NCBI RefSeq assembly: GCF_000374145.1
Contig: NZ_KB893654.1
Span: 454,221 to 518,220, forward strand
Source: Neomegalonema perideroedes DSM 15528
GTDB taxonomy: Bacteria > Pseudomonadota > Alphaproteobacteria > Rhodobacterales > Rhodobacteraceae
Length of the DNA stretch: 64,000 bases
Direction of reading: 5' to 3'
Positions 36,256 through 44,597 of this stretch are shown here, piece after piece (the stretch's first letter is position 1; each line of letters starts with the position of its first letter). Under the pieces are notes generated by a model, which saw only the letters and a list, made by a program, of their open reading frames with translations, searched no databases and had not been told where the DNA came from. Made by a program: the position numbers and the translations under genes.

Positions 36256-36408
36256 GGGCGCGTCTTCCGAAGCGCGTCCGGATCCGCGAGGTCCGACCGA
36301 AAGACTCTCCCGGAGATTTAGGCGGATGTAAACGGCTCCCGTCTAGCCTTTCCTCGGACAGGCCCCGGCCTCCGGCCCGGCCTCTGCTGGATCGAAAGGC
36401 GTCTCCCC

Positions 36409-36672
36409 ATGAAAATCCTCGCCTTCTGCGCCGCCGCCCTCCTCATGGGCGCGGCGGCCTCCTCCGCTTCGGCGAATGGTCTGACCTTCCGTCTGACGGC
36501 GCATGTGCCTCTGTCCTGCTGGACGACGGCGGAGGGAAAGCCGCGCTGCAACGCGCCCGCCGCCCCCGGCGCGGAGGTCGGCGCGGACGGCTTCGCCGCC
36601 GAGCCGAGACTTCAGGCCACCAGCTCCCTGCGGCCCGACGGCCGCAAGCTGATCTCCTTCGTCGCCTTCTGA
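36409..36672 (+). CDS. Hypothetical small secreted protein
   Basis: Protein of 87 residues. A clear signal peptide MKILAFCAAALLMGAAASSASA precedes a mature chain of about 65 residues with two cysteines (SCWTT, PRCNAP). No family is recognised. The ribosome-binding site is weak. It is transcribed in the same direction as the two preceding secreted-protein genes but separated by about 150 bp, so it may have its own promoter. Confidence 0.5.
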   Translation: MKILAFCAAALLMGAAASSASANGLTFRLTAHVPLSCWTTAEGKPRCNAPAAPGAEVGADGFAAEPRLQATSSLRPDGRKLISFVAF

Positions 36673-36696
36673 CGCGCCGCCCGACGTCGCGGGAGG

Positions 36697-37305
36697 TCAC
36701 TCCTTCGGGAAGGTGGCCTTCATGGAGGGGCGCTGCGAAAAGCCCTCGAACCAGGCCTTGAGCTTGGGGCGGCTCTCCAGCCCCGGCGAGACCGCCTTGC
36801 GCAGCTCCAGCCATCCGAGCGCCGAAGCCGTCGCGAGATGCCCGATGTCCAGAGGCCCGTTGAGATGGGCCAGCCAACGCGCCTCCAGACGGTCGAGCGC
36901 CGCCTGAAGCTTGTTCGTCTGGCCGAGGATCCAGCTCTGCGAGCGTTCGGCCTCGGGGCGCATGGTCTCGTAGCGGATGAGGATTCCGGCGTCGAGCAGC
37001 CCGTCCGCCAGAGATTGCAGCGTCAGAGCGCGCCAGCGGGCTTCGCCCGAAGGGAAGAAGGTCGGGCCTTCATGCCGCGAATCGAGATATTCGCAGATCA
37101 CCCGGCTGTCGTAGAGCGCGGGGCCTTCCTCGGGAACGAGGCAAGGCACCTTGCCGAGCGGATTATAAGCCGCCGTCTCGGAATTGCGGTCCCAAGGCGT
37201 GCCGCGCCCGTCGATCAGCTCCAGCTTGTCGGCGAGGCCCGCCTCATGGGCGAGCAGCATGACTTTGCGGACATAGGGCGAGGTCGGAGACCAATAGAGC
37301 TTCAT
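36697..37305 (-). CDS. Glutathione S-transferase family protein
   Basis: Protein of 202 residues with an N-terminal thioredoxin-like domain (MKLYWSPTSPYVRKVMLLAHEAG, with Ser/Thr-Pro-x-x-Arg in place of a CxxC, then NPLGKVPCLV and DSRVICEYLD). The C-terminal domain is all-helical and contains NGPLDIGHLATASALGWLE. These are standard cytosolic GST features, and the role is probably conjugation or detoxification with glutathione. The start overlaps the stop of the upstream small gene by ATGA, implying coupling. Confidence 0.9.
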   Translation of the reverse strand: MKLYWSPTSPYVRKVMLLAHEAGLADKLELIDGRGTPWDRNSETAAYNPLGKVPCLVPEEGPALYDSRVICEYLDSRHEGPTFFPSGEARWRALTLQSLADGLLDAGILIRYETMRPEAERSQSWILGQTNKLQAALDRLEARWLAHLNGPLDIGHLATASALGWLELRKAVSPGLESRPKLKAWFEGFSQRPSMKATFPKE

Positions 37306-37484
37306 GACGCGTCCTTCGGGGAATGGCGATGCGGCGGCGGACGCCGACGCGCGGGCTGGGCGGGTTCGGGCTTCGGCGGGGCCTTGGCCTCTTCGCGCGC
37401 GGAGGAGGCGCCTTTCACGGCGCGGCGGACGAGGGCGGCGGCGAAAGCCGCCTGAGCGGCGCGCGTCAAGAGGGTGCGGAGCAT
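37302..37484 (-). CDS. Hypothetical small protein coupled to the GST gene
   Basis: Protein of 60 residues from ATG 37484, with GGGAGG six bases upstream. Its N-terminal helix LRTLLTRAAQAAFAAALVRRAV is followed by a basic Pro-rich tail. Function is unknown. The 4-bp ATGA overlap with the GST gene supports it being translated. A longer version from 37559 would run into a repeat region and lacks a good ribosome-binding site. Confidence 0.45.
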   Translation of the reverse strand: MLRTLLTRAAQAAFAAALVRRAVKGASSAREEAKAPPKPEPAQPARRRPPPHRHSPKDAS

Positions 37485-37560
37485 CTGGGCCTCCCGGAAA
37501 GCCGCCTCAGGGGCGGAGCGGCGTCGTCGGAATCTGGGGCTCCGCGGCCTCGGGGTCAAT

Positions 37561-37614
37561 CCCGTGCGGGAAGATGGGCCCGTGCGGGAAGATGGGCCCG
37601 TGCGGGAAGATGGG
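37561..37614. repeat. Perfect triplicate 18-bp tandem repeat
   Basis: Three identical copies of CCCGTGCGGGAAGATGGG at 37561-37578, 37579-37596 and 37597-37614. They lie between the moaE stop and the small gene upstream of the GST gene. The exact identity suggests recent slippage or a maintained binding-site array. Confidence 0.95.
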
Positions 37615-37616
37615 CT

Positions 37617-38069
37617 TCAGCCCTCCTCGTCCCAGCGGGCGCGGGCTTGGGCGTCGGATTCGCGGGCGCCGATCCAGCGGGCGCCTTGCGGGCCTTCCTC
37701 GCGCTTCCAGAAAGGCGCGTCGGTCTTGAGGCGGTCCATGAGGAAGGCGGCGGCGGCGAAGGCGTCGCCGCGATGGGGCGAGGCCGTCGCCACCATCACG
37801 ATGCGCGCGCCCGGCTCCAGCCGCCCGAAGCGATGGAGGATGCGGCAGCCCTCCAGAGCCCAGCGCCCGCGGGCCTCGGCCTCCAGAGCCTCCAGAGCCT
37901 TTTCGGCCATGCCCGGATAATGCTCCAGCGTCAGGGCGGAGACGGCCCCTTTCTCGCCGCGCACATGGCCGAGGAAGCTGACCACCGCGCCCGGAGCGCC
38001 CGCTTCTTCGGCGAGCGCCGCGAGTTCGGCGGCCGGATCGAAATCCTCGGCTTGCACCCGGACGGCCAT
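37617..38069 (-). CDS. moaE: Molybdopterin synthase catalytic subunit
   Basis: Protein of 150 residues with the conserved MoaE blocks VSFLGHVRGE, LEHYPGMAEKAL, GRLEPGARIVMVATASPHR, AFLMDRLKTDAPFWKRE and GARW. It receives sulfur from the MoaD thiocarboxylate to build the molybdopterin dithiolene. No moaD gene lies beside it; in many alphaproteobacteria moaD is immediately upstream, whereas here the upstream neighbour is a NYN-domain gene two bases away. Confidence 0.95.
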   Translation of the reverse strand: MAVRVQAEDFDPAAELAALAEEAGAPGAVVSFLGHVRGEKGAVSALTLEHYPGMAEKALEALEAEARGRWALEGCRILHRFGRLEPGARIVMVATASPHRGDAFAAAAFLMDRLKTDAPFWKREEGPQGARWIGARESDAQARARWDEEG

Positions 38070-38071
38070 CT

Positions 38072-38698
38072 TCAGGACTCCGAGGAATCCGGCGCCTCGG
38101 CGTCGGGTTCGGCGGCGGCCTCCGAGGCGGGGGCGGGGCGGGGGCGGCGCTCGGGGCGCGGCTCGCCGACGCGCGTCGGGCGGCCGATGACGCCTTGCAG
38201 ATCGCTCAGGTCGATGAAGCTGTCCGCCTGACGGCGCAGATCGTCGGAGATCATCGGCGGGCTTGAGGAGATGGTCGAGACCACGCTCACGCGCTTGCCC
38301 ATCCGCTGAAGCGCCTCGACGAGGCGGCGGAAATCGCCGTCGCCGGAGAAGATCACGAGATGGTCGATGCTCGGCGCGAGCTCCATGGCGTCCACGGCCA
38401 GCTCGATGTCCATATTGCCCTTGATCTTCCGGCGCCCGCCCGCGTCGGTGTATTCTTTGGTCGGCTTGGTGACCATGCTGTAGCCGTTATAATCGAGCCA
38501 GTCGACCAGAGGGCGGATGGGCGAATAATCGTCGTTCTCCACCAGAGCGGTGTAGTAAAAGGCCCGCACCAGCTTTCCGCGCGCCGCAAATTCGCTGAGC
38601 AGCTTTTTATAATCGATGTCGAAGCCGAGCGCGCGCGCGGCGGCGTAGAGATTGGAGCCGTCGATGAAAAGCGCGAGCCTGTCGTCGCGATAAAACAT
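38072..38698 (-). CDS. NYN-domain (LabA/DUF88) putative RNase
   Basis: Protein of 208 residues from ATG 38698 (MFYRDDRLALFIDGSNLYAA). The PIN-like NYN domain shows acidic metal ligands in FIDGSN, KGNMDIELAVDAM and FSGDGDFRRL. A basic Pro/Ala-rich tail follows residue 170. LabA/DUF88 proteins are presumed single-strand RNases; the target is unknown. The gene is divergent from folK and directly followed by moaE. Upstream in-frame ATGs would overlap the folK promoter and were rejected. Confidence 0.88.
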   Translation of the reverse strand: MFYRDDRLALFIDGSNLYAAARALGFDIDYKKLLSEFAARGKLVRAFYYTALVENDDYSPIRPLVDWLDYNGYSMVTKPTKEYTDAGGRRKIKGNMDIELAVDAMELAPSIDHLVIFSGDGDFRRLVEALQRMGKRVSVVSTISSSPPMISDDLRRQADSFIDLSDLQGVIGRPTRVGEPRPERRPRPAPASEAAAEPDAEAPDSSES

Positions 38699-38813
38699 CT
38701 GTATGCCTCTATGGTTTTGGAAGTATGAAAGGAGTCCGGACATAATGAAACGCCCGATTCCATTGGAATTGGGGAACTGGGCGCAAGATAGTCCGGCGCG
38801 CAGGAGAATCAAT

Positions 38814-39374
38814 GTGAATGACGGGCGAGCGCGCGCCCCTCTCCATCAGGATCAGGCGATCCTCATCGGATTGGGCGCGAATCTGGACAGCCTGATCGGG
38901 CCGCCCGTCGCGACGCTGGAGGCGGCGCTGACGCGTCTGGAGGCGGAGGGGATCCGCGTGGCGGCGCGCTCGCGCTGGCGGCGCACGCCGCCTTGGCCGC
39001 CGGGCTCCGATCAACCCGATTACGTCAACGGCGCGGCCTTGCTGGAGACGGAGCTCGCGCCGGAGGATCTTCTGGCGGCTCTGCTCGAAACGGAGGCCGA
39101 GATGGGCCGCGTCCGCGAAGCCGTCTGGGCGCCGCGGGTCTGCGATCTCGACTTGCTGACCTATGGCCAGACCCTGCGTCCGGAGCTTGAGGAATGGCGG
39201 CGTCTGGCCGAGGTCTCGCATCCGCCGGAGGGTCAGCCCTTCCTCGTGCTGCCGCATCCCCGGCTGCATCTGCGCTTCTTCGCGCTGGAGCCCGCGGCCG
39301 AGCTGGCGCCGCAGTGGCGTCATCCGGTCTTCGGGCGCGCGCTGGAGGAGATGGCCGGGCTGCTCCGGGGCTGA
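38814..39374 (+). CDS. folK: 6-hydroxymethyl-7,8-dihydropterin pyrophosphokinase
   Basis: HPPK of 186 residues, starting at GTG 38814 with AGGAG eight bases upstream. The family pattern is clear: LIGLGANLDS, the RTPPWPP loop, DYVNGAALLET, the WAPRVCDLDLLTYG signature, and LPHPRLHLRFFALEPAAELAP. It transfers pyrophosphate from ATP to the pterin in folate synthesis. The gene is divergent from the NYN gene across a gap of about 115 bp. It is followed by a dispersed palindromic repeat. Confidence 0.93.
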   Translation: MNDGRARAPLHQDQAILIGLGANLDSLIGPPVATLEAALTRLEAEGIRVAARSRWRRTPPWPPGSDQPDYVNGAALLETELAPEDLLAALLETEAEMGRVREAVWAPRVCDLDLLTYGQTLRPELEEWRRLAEVSHPPEGQPFLVLPHPRLHLRFFALEPAAELAPQWRHPVFGRALEEMAGLLRG

Positions 39375-39417
39375 GAGCGCCGCCTCTGCGCGCATCGGGG
39401 CGAAGGCGGCGCGGGGG

Positions 39418-39517
39418 GAGCGTCTTTCGACCAAGTTGGGTCGTTCAAACGCTCTGACTTCTTTTGTGGCCGCATTTTCACGACGCGAAGCCTGCGGCTT
39501 CGCCGGAGAACGCTCTA
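39418..39517 (-). repeat. Dispersed palindromic repeat, copy A
   Basis: An element of about 100 bp related to the one at 41865-41969, which is in the opposite orientation. Shared blocks are CGACGCGAAGCC, GCGGCTTCGCCGGA, TGGCCGC and TCTTTCGACCAAG/TCTTTCGATCAAG. It contains a near-perfect hairpin GCGAAGCC-TGC-GGCTTCGC. On the minus strand its first three bases are the TAG stop of the esterase gene. Confidence 0.8.
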
Positions 39518-40192
39518 ATGCGCTTTCGGAGCGGGAGAGGCCAGCCGGGCCTCAAGAAGCTGGGCGGCGGCGGTCAGGCCCTCGGGATCTATGCCGTGGC
39601 CGAGGCCGGGGCGGGCGAGGGTCATCACGTCCACGCCGGCGGATTCCAGCGCGGCGCGGGCCTCGCCCATGGCGGCGAAGGGCACCACCGGATCCTCTTC
39701 GCCATGGGCCAAAAGCACCGGAGGCCGCGAACGGATCTGCGGAAGCAGGATCTCGGGATGGACGAGGCGCCCGGAGAAGCCCACGATGGCCGCCAGAGGA
39801 TTGGTCCGGCGCAAGCCCACTTCGAGGCTCATCATGGTCCCTTGGCTGAAGCCCACCAGAGCCACGCGGGAATCCGGCAGGCCGTAAAGCTCGCGCTCGG
39901 CGTCGAGGAAGCCGTCGAGGGCGGCGCCCGCCGCCACGAAGCCGCGCTCCATCTCGGCTTGGGAGGAGCCGTCCATCCACGGAATCGGGAACCATTGGAA
40001 GCCGAAAGGCGAAGCCCGGCAGCGCTGCGGCGCGTCCGGCGCCACGAAGGCGGCCTCGGGCAGGATCGTCCCCAGAGGCCGCGAGAGCCCTATGAGGTCT
40101 TCGCCGTTCGCCCCATAGCCATGGACGAAGATCACAAGGCTTTTCGCGCGTCCCGGCGCGGCGCCCGCGCGCGGACCATCCAGACGGCTCAT
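39515..40192 (-). CDS. Alpha/beta-hydrolase carboxylesterase (phospholipase/carboxylesterase family)
   Basis: Protein of 225 residues from ATG 40192. It has the oxyanion HGYGANGED loop at residues 24-32, the nucleophile motif GFSQG (Ser116), Asp167 in GEEDPVVPF and His199 in GLGHG, making a complete Ser-Asp-His triad. It is a cytosolic esterase of the Abhydrolase_2 family; the natural substrate is unknown. Upstream in-frame starts as far as 40657 overlap the HAD gene and were not used. The TAG stop is the first triplet of the dispersed repeat. Confidence 0.92.
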   Translation of the reverse strand: MSRLDGPRAGAAPGRAKSLVIFVHGYGANGEDLIGLSRPLGTILPEAAFVAPDAPQRCRASPFGFQWFPIPWMDGSSQAEMERGFVAAGAALDGFLDAERELYGLPDSRVALVGFSQGTMMSLEVGLRRTNPLAAIVGFSGRLVHPEILLPQIRSRPPVLLAHGEEDPVVPFAAMGEARAALESAGVDVMTLARPGLGHGIDPEGLTAAAQLLEARLASPAPKAH

Positions 40193-40338
40193 AGGTCGGG
40201 CTCCTCGGGATTGGGGCGCGCTCCGCGGCCGGAGCCGGACGCGCGCCGGAAAAACAGGATCAGGGCGAGGGCGGTCCTCCGCCCCCGCTTGACGAAAAGG
40301 TAAGGCGCGTCCCGATTCGACGCAAGCGCGCCCATCTC

Positions 40339-41094
40339 TCAGCGGAAAAGATGGCTGCGGATGCGGGCTTCGAGATCGGGCCATCCTTCGGGCGCGTGAT
40401 GGGCCTCGTCGGAGCGTCCGGCGGCCTCGCGCACCCAGGGATCGGCGGCGAAATGCAGCAGATGCACGTCGGGCGCCGCGCGGGCCGCCGAAGCGATCTG
40501 ACGCGGCGTGTCGTCGGCGAAGGTCACGGGCGCGCGGATCAGGTCGCTGAGATATTTCAGCGCCGGGCCTTTGGGGCCGATGTTCGCCACCACCGGAACC
40601 GGCATCCCCAGATCCTGAAGATTGAAGATCCGGTCCTCGCGGGCCGAGACTGGGCAATTGGTCAGCACGACCACTTGCGCGCCTTCCTCCGCAAGCCGCG
40701 CCAGAGCCTCGGCGGCGCCGGGAAAGGCGCTTTGGCGGCGGGTCTCGGTGGTGAAGAACTGCTCCACCAGAGGATCCGAGATTTCGGTCTCGATGCGGTT
40801 TTCGGGATCCGCGATCCGGGTGACCGTATGGCGATAGCCCGGCGCGAAGCTCAGGCGATAGCCGCGTTCGCCGAGATAACGGTCGAAATGGGCGGCGAAG
40901 TCCAGCAGCACGTCGTCGGCGTCGAAGACCGCCAGAGGGCGGCCTTTCTTCAGCTCCAGCTCGAAGAGCTGCGGCCAGACGAGATCATGAATCGGATAGC
41001 CGCGCAGAGATAAGGGCTTCTCCTTGCGTCCGCCTTTCAGTCCTGCGAGAATCCGCGCGCCCCAACCGGGCTTGTCGTTCACTTGTCCGCTCAT
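40339..41094 (-). CDS. HAD-like hydrolase
   Basis: Protein of 251 residues from ATG 41094. It has motif I VFDADDVLLDF (nucleophile Asp about residue 56), motif II VVLTNCPVS, KGPALKYLSDL and the motif IV FADDTPRQI. The overall arrangement is a HAD phosphatase without a large cap. The substrate is unknown. It is separated from the DUF3572 gene by 10 bp, so the two are likely co-transcribed, and from the esterase gene by about 146 bp. Confidence 0.82.
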   Translation of the reverse strand: MSGQVNDKPGWGARILAGLKGGRKEKPLSLRGYPIHDLVWPQLFELELKKGRPLAVFDADDVLLDFAAHFDRYLGERGYRLSFAPGYRHTVTRIADPENRIETEISDPLVEQFFTTETRRQSAFPGAAEALARLAEEGAQVVVLTNCPVSAREDRIFNLQDLGMPVPVVANIGPKGPALKYLSDLIRAPVTFADDTPRQIASAARAAPDVHLLHFAADPWVREAAGRSDEAHHAPEGWPDLEARIRSHLFR

Positions 41095-41104
41095 GCCGTC
41101 AGCC

Positions 41105-41404
41105 TCACGCCCAATCCCGCAGATGATCCCCGGAGAAGCCCGGCAGGGCGGCCCGCGCCGCCATGGGCTCCTCCGGCGCGAGCCGCGCCTCGGCGCAGAA
41201 GGCCAGCAAGGCGGATTCATCCGCCAGAAGCCAGTCCAGCAGCCCGCCCAGAGCCGAGGGATCGCGGGCCGCCGCGGCCAGCTCTGCGGGTTCGAGCCCC
41301 GAAAAGGCGAGGAACCCGCCCAAAAGCTCCGGGTCGGCGGCGGTCCAGGCGAGCGCGCGCAAAGCGACGGCCTCGGCTTCCTCGCGGTTCAGGCGGGATT
41401 TCAT
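41105..41404 (-). CDS. DUF3572 family protein
   Basis: Protein of 99 residues from ATG 41404 (MKSRLNREEAEAVALRALAW). The block AWTAADPELLGGFLAFSGLEPAEL and the C-terminal GFSGDHLRDWA are typical of DUF3572, a small family of alphaproteobacteria often adjacent to divK. Function is unknown. It is divergent from divK across a gap of about 97 bp, which contains a TTAAC half-site at 41424-41428 that could be part of a CtrA box; no second half is evident. Confidence 0.85.
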   Translation of the reverse strand: MKSRLNREEAEAVALRALAWTAADPELLGGFLAFSGLEPAELAAAARDPSALGGLLDWLLADESALLAFCAEARLAPEEPMAARAALPGFSGDHLRDWA

Positions 41405-41501
41405 GATCGTCCTATAGAATTCCTTAACTTCCCTCGCGCCAATCTGGTCTTCGAAACGCGGGGCGTCAACAGGCCCGGCCTTATCCTTGCGGAGCGAGCT
41501 C

Positions 41502-41867
41502 ATGTCGAAGACCATCCTCATCGTCGAGGATAACGAGCTGAACATGAAGCTCTTTCATGACCTGCTCGTGGCGCAGGGCTATAACGTGCTCCAGAGTTAC
41601 GACGGCATGGAGGCCATGGAGCTGGCGCGGCGCCATGTTCCTGACCTGATTCTGATGGATATTCAGCTGCCTCAGGTCTCGGGCCTCGAAGCGACCAAAT
41701 GGATCAAGGAGGATGACGATCTGCGTCATATCCCGGTCATCGCCATCACGGCCTTCGCCATGAAGGGCGACGAAGAGAAGATCCGCGACGGCGGCTGCGA
41801 AGACTACATCGCGAAGCCGATCTCCGTCGTCAGCTTCTTGAACACCGTCAAAAAATACGTCGACTAG
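41502..41867 (+). CDS. divK: Single-domain response regulator DivK
   Basis: Receiver domain of 121 residues starting [22 protein letters not shown]. The acidic pocket is Glu9-Asp10, the phospho-acceptor Asp53 is in [13 protein letters not shown], and the sequence includes [15 protein letters not shown] and the Lys of YIAKPI. In Caulobacter DivK connects the kinases DivJ/PleC to the CtrA pathway and cell polarity. It is adjacent to pleD as in other alphaproteobacteria. The TAG stop is supplied by the dispersed repeat. Confidence 0.95.
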   Translation: MSKTILIVEDNELNMKLFHDLLVAQGYNVLQSYDGMEAMELARRHVPDLILMDIQLPQVSGLEATKWIKEDDDLRHIPVIAITAFAMKGDEEKIRDGGCEDYIAKPISVVSFLNTVKKYVD

Positions 41868-41969
41868 AGCGTCGTCCGGCGAAGCCGCTCCGGCTTCGCG
41901 TCGCGACGGCGCGGCCAAGTGAAAGAGCGGGAGCCTTCAGCATGATCCGGCTTGATCGAAAGATGTTCT
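41865..41969 (+). repeat. Dispersed palindromic repeat, copy B
   Basis: Opposite-orientation relative of the repeat at 39418-39517. It begins with the TAG stop of divK and contains a perfect 9-bp hairpin GCGAAGCCG-CTC-CGGCTTCGC at 41879-41899. The distal part holds GATCCGGCTTGATCGAAAGAT, of which CTTGATCGAAAGAT matches copy A on the other strand. It occupies most of the 172-bp gap between divK and pleD. Confidence 0.8.
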
Positions 41970-42039
41970 CAGCGCGCTGATCTCCTGAATCCGGGCGCGG
42001 ATTCATCAGGACGGCCTTCGGGAATTCAGAGGAGGGGAG

Positions 42040-43428
42040 ATGTCGGCGCGCATCCTGGTGGTCGACGACGTCGCGGCCAACGTCAAACTGCTCGAAGCCA
42101 AGCTCAAGGCCGAGTATTACACCGTCCTGACCGCCAGCAACGGCTTCGACGCCCTGCGCGTCGCGCGCGAGGAGCAGCCGGACCTCATCCTGCTCGACGT
42201 GATGATGCCGCGCATGGACGGCTTCGAGGTCTGCCGCCGTCTGAAGGCCGATCCGGAGCTGGCGCATATTCCCGTGGTGATGGTCACCGCGCTGGACCAG
42301 CCCTCCGACCGCGTGCGCGGACTGGAGGTCGGCGCCGACGACTTCCTGACCAAACCGCCGAATCAACTGGCCCTTTTGGCGCGCGTGCGCAGCCTCGTGC
42401 GGGTCAAGATGATGATCGACGAATTGCGCATGCGCGACGAGACCAGCCGCAGCCTCGGGCTCGATTCCCCCTGGCTCGATCCGAGCGCCCGCCGCTTCGA
42501 CGGCCGCGTGGTGGTGGTGGACGAGCGCGGCCCGCTCTTCGAGACGGTGAAGCCCGCTCTGACCGAGCGCGTCGGGCTGAGCTGCCTGCGGGCGCGCGGC
42601 CGCGAGGAGGCTCTGGAGGCCGCCCGCGCCGCCGAGACGGATCTCTTCCTCATCGACGCCGCCATGGTCCACACCGAGGCTTTGCGGCTCTGCTCCGAAT
42701 TGCGCTCCTCGCCGGACACGCGCCACAGCGCCCTCGTGCTGATCGTGGACGACCGCGATTACGAGACCATCGCCCGGGCTCTGGATCTCGGGGCGAACGA
42801 TTACGTCATGCGCCCGGTGGACGAGCATGAGCTCATCGCCCGCGCCCTTTCCCAGATCCGCCGCAAGCGCTTCTCGGAGCGTCTGCGCGACAATATGGCG
42901 GCGGGGCTGCGCATGGCCGCCACCGATCCCATGACCGGGCTCTATAACCGCCGCTACGCCGGGGTCCATCTCTCGACGCTCATGCGGCGCGGGGCGGTCG
43001 ATAAGGCGCCGCTCGCGGCGCTGCTGCTCGACATCGACCGCTTCAAGAGCATCAACGACCGCTACGGCCATCCGGCGGGCGACGCGGTGATCGTCGAGGT
43101 GGCGCGGCGCATGCGCGAGAAGATCCGCAATCTGGACCTGGCGGCGCGCATCGGCGGCGAGGAGTTCCTCGTGGTCATGCCCGGCGCCAATCAGGCCGAG
43201 GGCCTGCGCGTCGCCGAGCGGCTGCGCGACGCCATGGCCGCCGCCCCTTTCGTGATCACCCAGAACGACGGCTCTTCGCTGTCCATCGAGGTGACGATCA
43301 GCGTCGGGGTTTCGGAGAGCAAGGGCCTTGAGCCCGACGATCCGGAGGATCTGCTTCGCCGCGCCGACGGGGCGCTTTACGAATCCAAGCGCATGGGCCG
43401 CAACCGCGTGACCTGCGCGGCGGCCTGA
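42040..43428 (+). CDS. pleD: Diguanylate cyclase response regulator PleD
   Basis: Protein of 462 residues with two receiver domains and a GGDEF domain. The first receiver has Asp9-Asp10 and phospho-acceptor Asp53 (LLDVMMPRMDG). The second (about residues 155-280) has a degenerate acceptor region. The cyclase has the active loop GGEEF near residue 372 and an intact RxxD inhibitory site (RNLD) five residues before it. It makes c-di-GMP when phosphorylated and controls polar development in Caulobacter. The divK-pleD order is conserved. Confidence 0.96.
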   Translation: MSARILVVDDVAANVKLLEAKLKAEYYTVLTASNGFDALRVAREEQPDLILLDVMMPRMDGFEVCRRLKADPELAHIPVVMVTALDQPSDRVRGLEVGADDFLTKPPNQLALLARVRSLVRVKMMIDELRMRDETSRSLGLDSPWLDPSARRFDGRVVVVDERGPLFETVKPALTERVGLSCLRARGREEALEAARAAETDLFLIDAAMVHTEALRLCSELRSSPDTRHSALVLIVDDRDYETIARALDLGANDYVMRPVDEHELIARALSQIRRKRFSERLRDNMAAGLRMAATDPMTGLYNRRYAGVHLSTLMRRGAVDKAPLAALLLDIDRFKSINDRYGHPAGDAVIVEVARRMREKIRNLDLAARIGGEEFLVVMPGANQAEGLRVAERLRDAMAAAPFVITQNDGSSLSIEVTISVGVSESKGLEPDDPEDLLRRADGALYESKRMGRNRVTCAAA

Positions 43429-43560
43429 CTCGCCCGCCTTTTTCGCTCATCGTTTCCTCTGCGGCGACTCTGCGTTGAGGCTTCCGGGCTTGGGCCTATG
43501 GGCTTCGCGGTCCATATTGGCCCGAGACCCTGAGCGAAAAAAGCCAAGGAGGAGGCCGCC

Positions 43561-44502
43561 ATGAGCTGGAACCCCGCGCTGGACCCCGTCTGTCCCGAAG
43601 GCGACGAGGTGGACCGCATCCAATTCGAGATCGTGCCGCGCGCGCGGGATCTCGGGGATTTCGAGGTGCGCCGCGCTCTGCCTTCGGTTCAGAGGCAGAT
43701 GGTCGGGCCTTTCATCTTCTTCGATCAGGCGGGACCCGCCGAGTTCCTCACCGGCGCAGGCGTGGACGTGCGGCCTCATCCGCATATCGGCCTCGGGACG
43801 GTGACCTATCTCTATCGCGGCGAGTTCTTCCATCGCGACAGCACCGGAGCGGCTCAGGTCGTCGAGCCGGGGGCGGTGAACTGGATGATCGCGGGCAAGG
43901 GCGTCACCCATTCCGAGCGCACCCGTCCCGCGACGCGCAAAGGCCCGCATGAGCTTTTCGGCGTCCAGACCTGGATGGCTTTGCCCGAGGATCAGGAGGA
44001 CCGCGCCCCGAGCTTCGCCCATCACGGCAGGGAGAGCCTGCCGGTGATCGAAGCCGAGGGCAAACAGGTGCGGCTGATCCTCGGGACTCTCTACGGCCAG
44101 CGCGCGCCCGCCGAGATGCTCAGCGAGACCTTTTACGCCGACGCTCTGATTCAGCCCGGCGCGACCTTGCCTTTGACCGCCGAGCATGAGGATCGCGGAA
44201 TCTACGTGCTGGAGGGCGAGGTGGAGATCTCCGGACGCCGCTTCCTGCCGGGGCGGATGCTGGTCTTTCGTCCGGGGGATCCCATCGACGTGAAATCCGT
44301 GGGACGGCTTCCGGCGCGGATCATGATGCTGGGCGGGGCGACCATGGAGGGGCCGCGCCATATCTGGTGGAATTTCGTCTCCTCCTCGAAGGAGAAGATC
44401 GAGGAGGCGAAAGAGGCTTGGCGTCGCGGCGACTTCCGCGACGGCCTGTTTCATCTGCCGCCCGGCGACGATTACGAATATATCGACGCCCCGGAGCGGT
44501 GA
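43561..44502 (+). CDS. Pirin family protein
   Basis: Protein of 313 residues with a bicupin fold. The N-terminal metal-binding cupin contains FIFFDQAG, DVRPHPHIGLGTVTYLYRGEF and the HSERTR block, matching pirin metal ligands His-x-His, His and Glu. A C-terminal pirin domain follows (about residues 190-290). Bacterial pirins are often quercetinase-like or redox-responsive regulators; substrate unknown. ATG 43561 follows AAGGAGGAGG. A bidirectional-looking hairpin lies beyond the stop. Confidence 0.9.
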   Translation: MSWNPALDPVCPEGDEVDRIQFEIVPRARDLGDFEVRRALPSVQRQMVGPFIFFDQAGPAEFLTGAGVDVRPHPHIGLGTVTYLYRGEFFHRDSTGAAQVVEPGAVNWMIAGKGVTHSERTRPATRKGPHELFGVQTWMALPEDQEDRAPSFAHHGRESLPVIEAEGKQVRLILGTLYGQRAPAEMLSETFYADALIQPGATLPLTAEHEDRGIYVLEGEVEISGRRFLPGRMLVFRPGDPIDVKSVGRLPARIMMLGGATMEGPRHIWWNFVSSSKEKIEEAKEAWRRGDFRDGLFHLPPGDDYEYIDAPER

Positions 44503-44547
44503 GGGGGGCGCTCCGGCGTCCAGCGCGAGAATCCCCCGAAACGCAAT

Positions 44548-44579
44548 CGCCCGCCGGAGTCTCCTCCGGCGGGCGTTTT
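44548..44579. terminator. Intrinsic terminator between pirin and sctV genes
   Basis: Perfect 12-bp stem CGCCCGCCGGAG / CTCCGGCGGGCG with a TCTC loop, followed by TTTTC on the plus strand. It ends the pirin transcript. On the minus strand it lies about 20 bp after the sctV stop and could also stop the T3SS transcript. Confidence 0.85.
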
Positions 44580-44597
44580 CGCGTCATGCGCGGCGGC

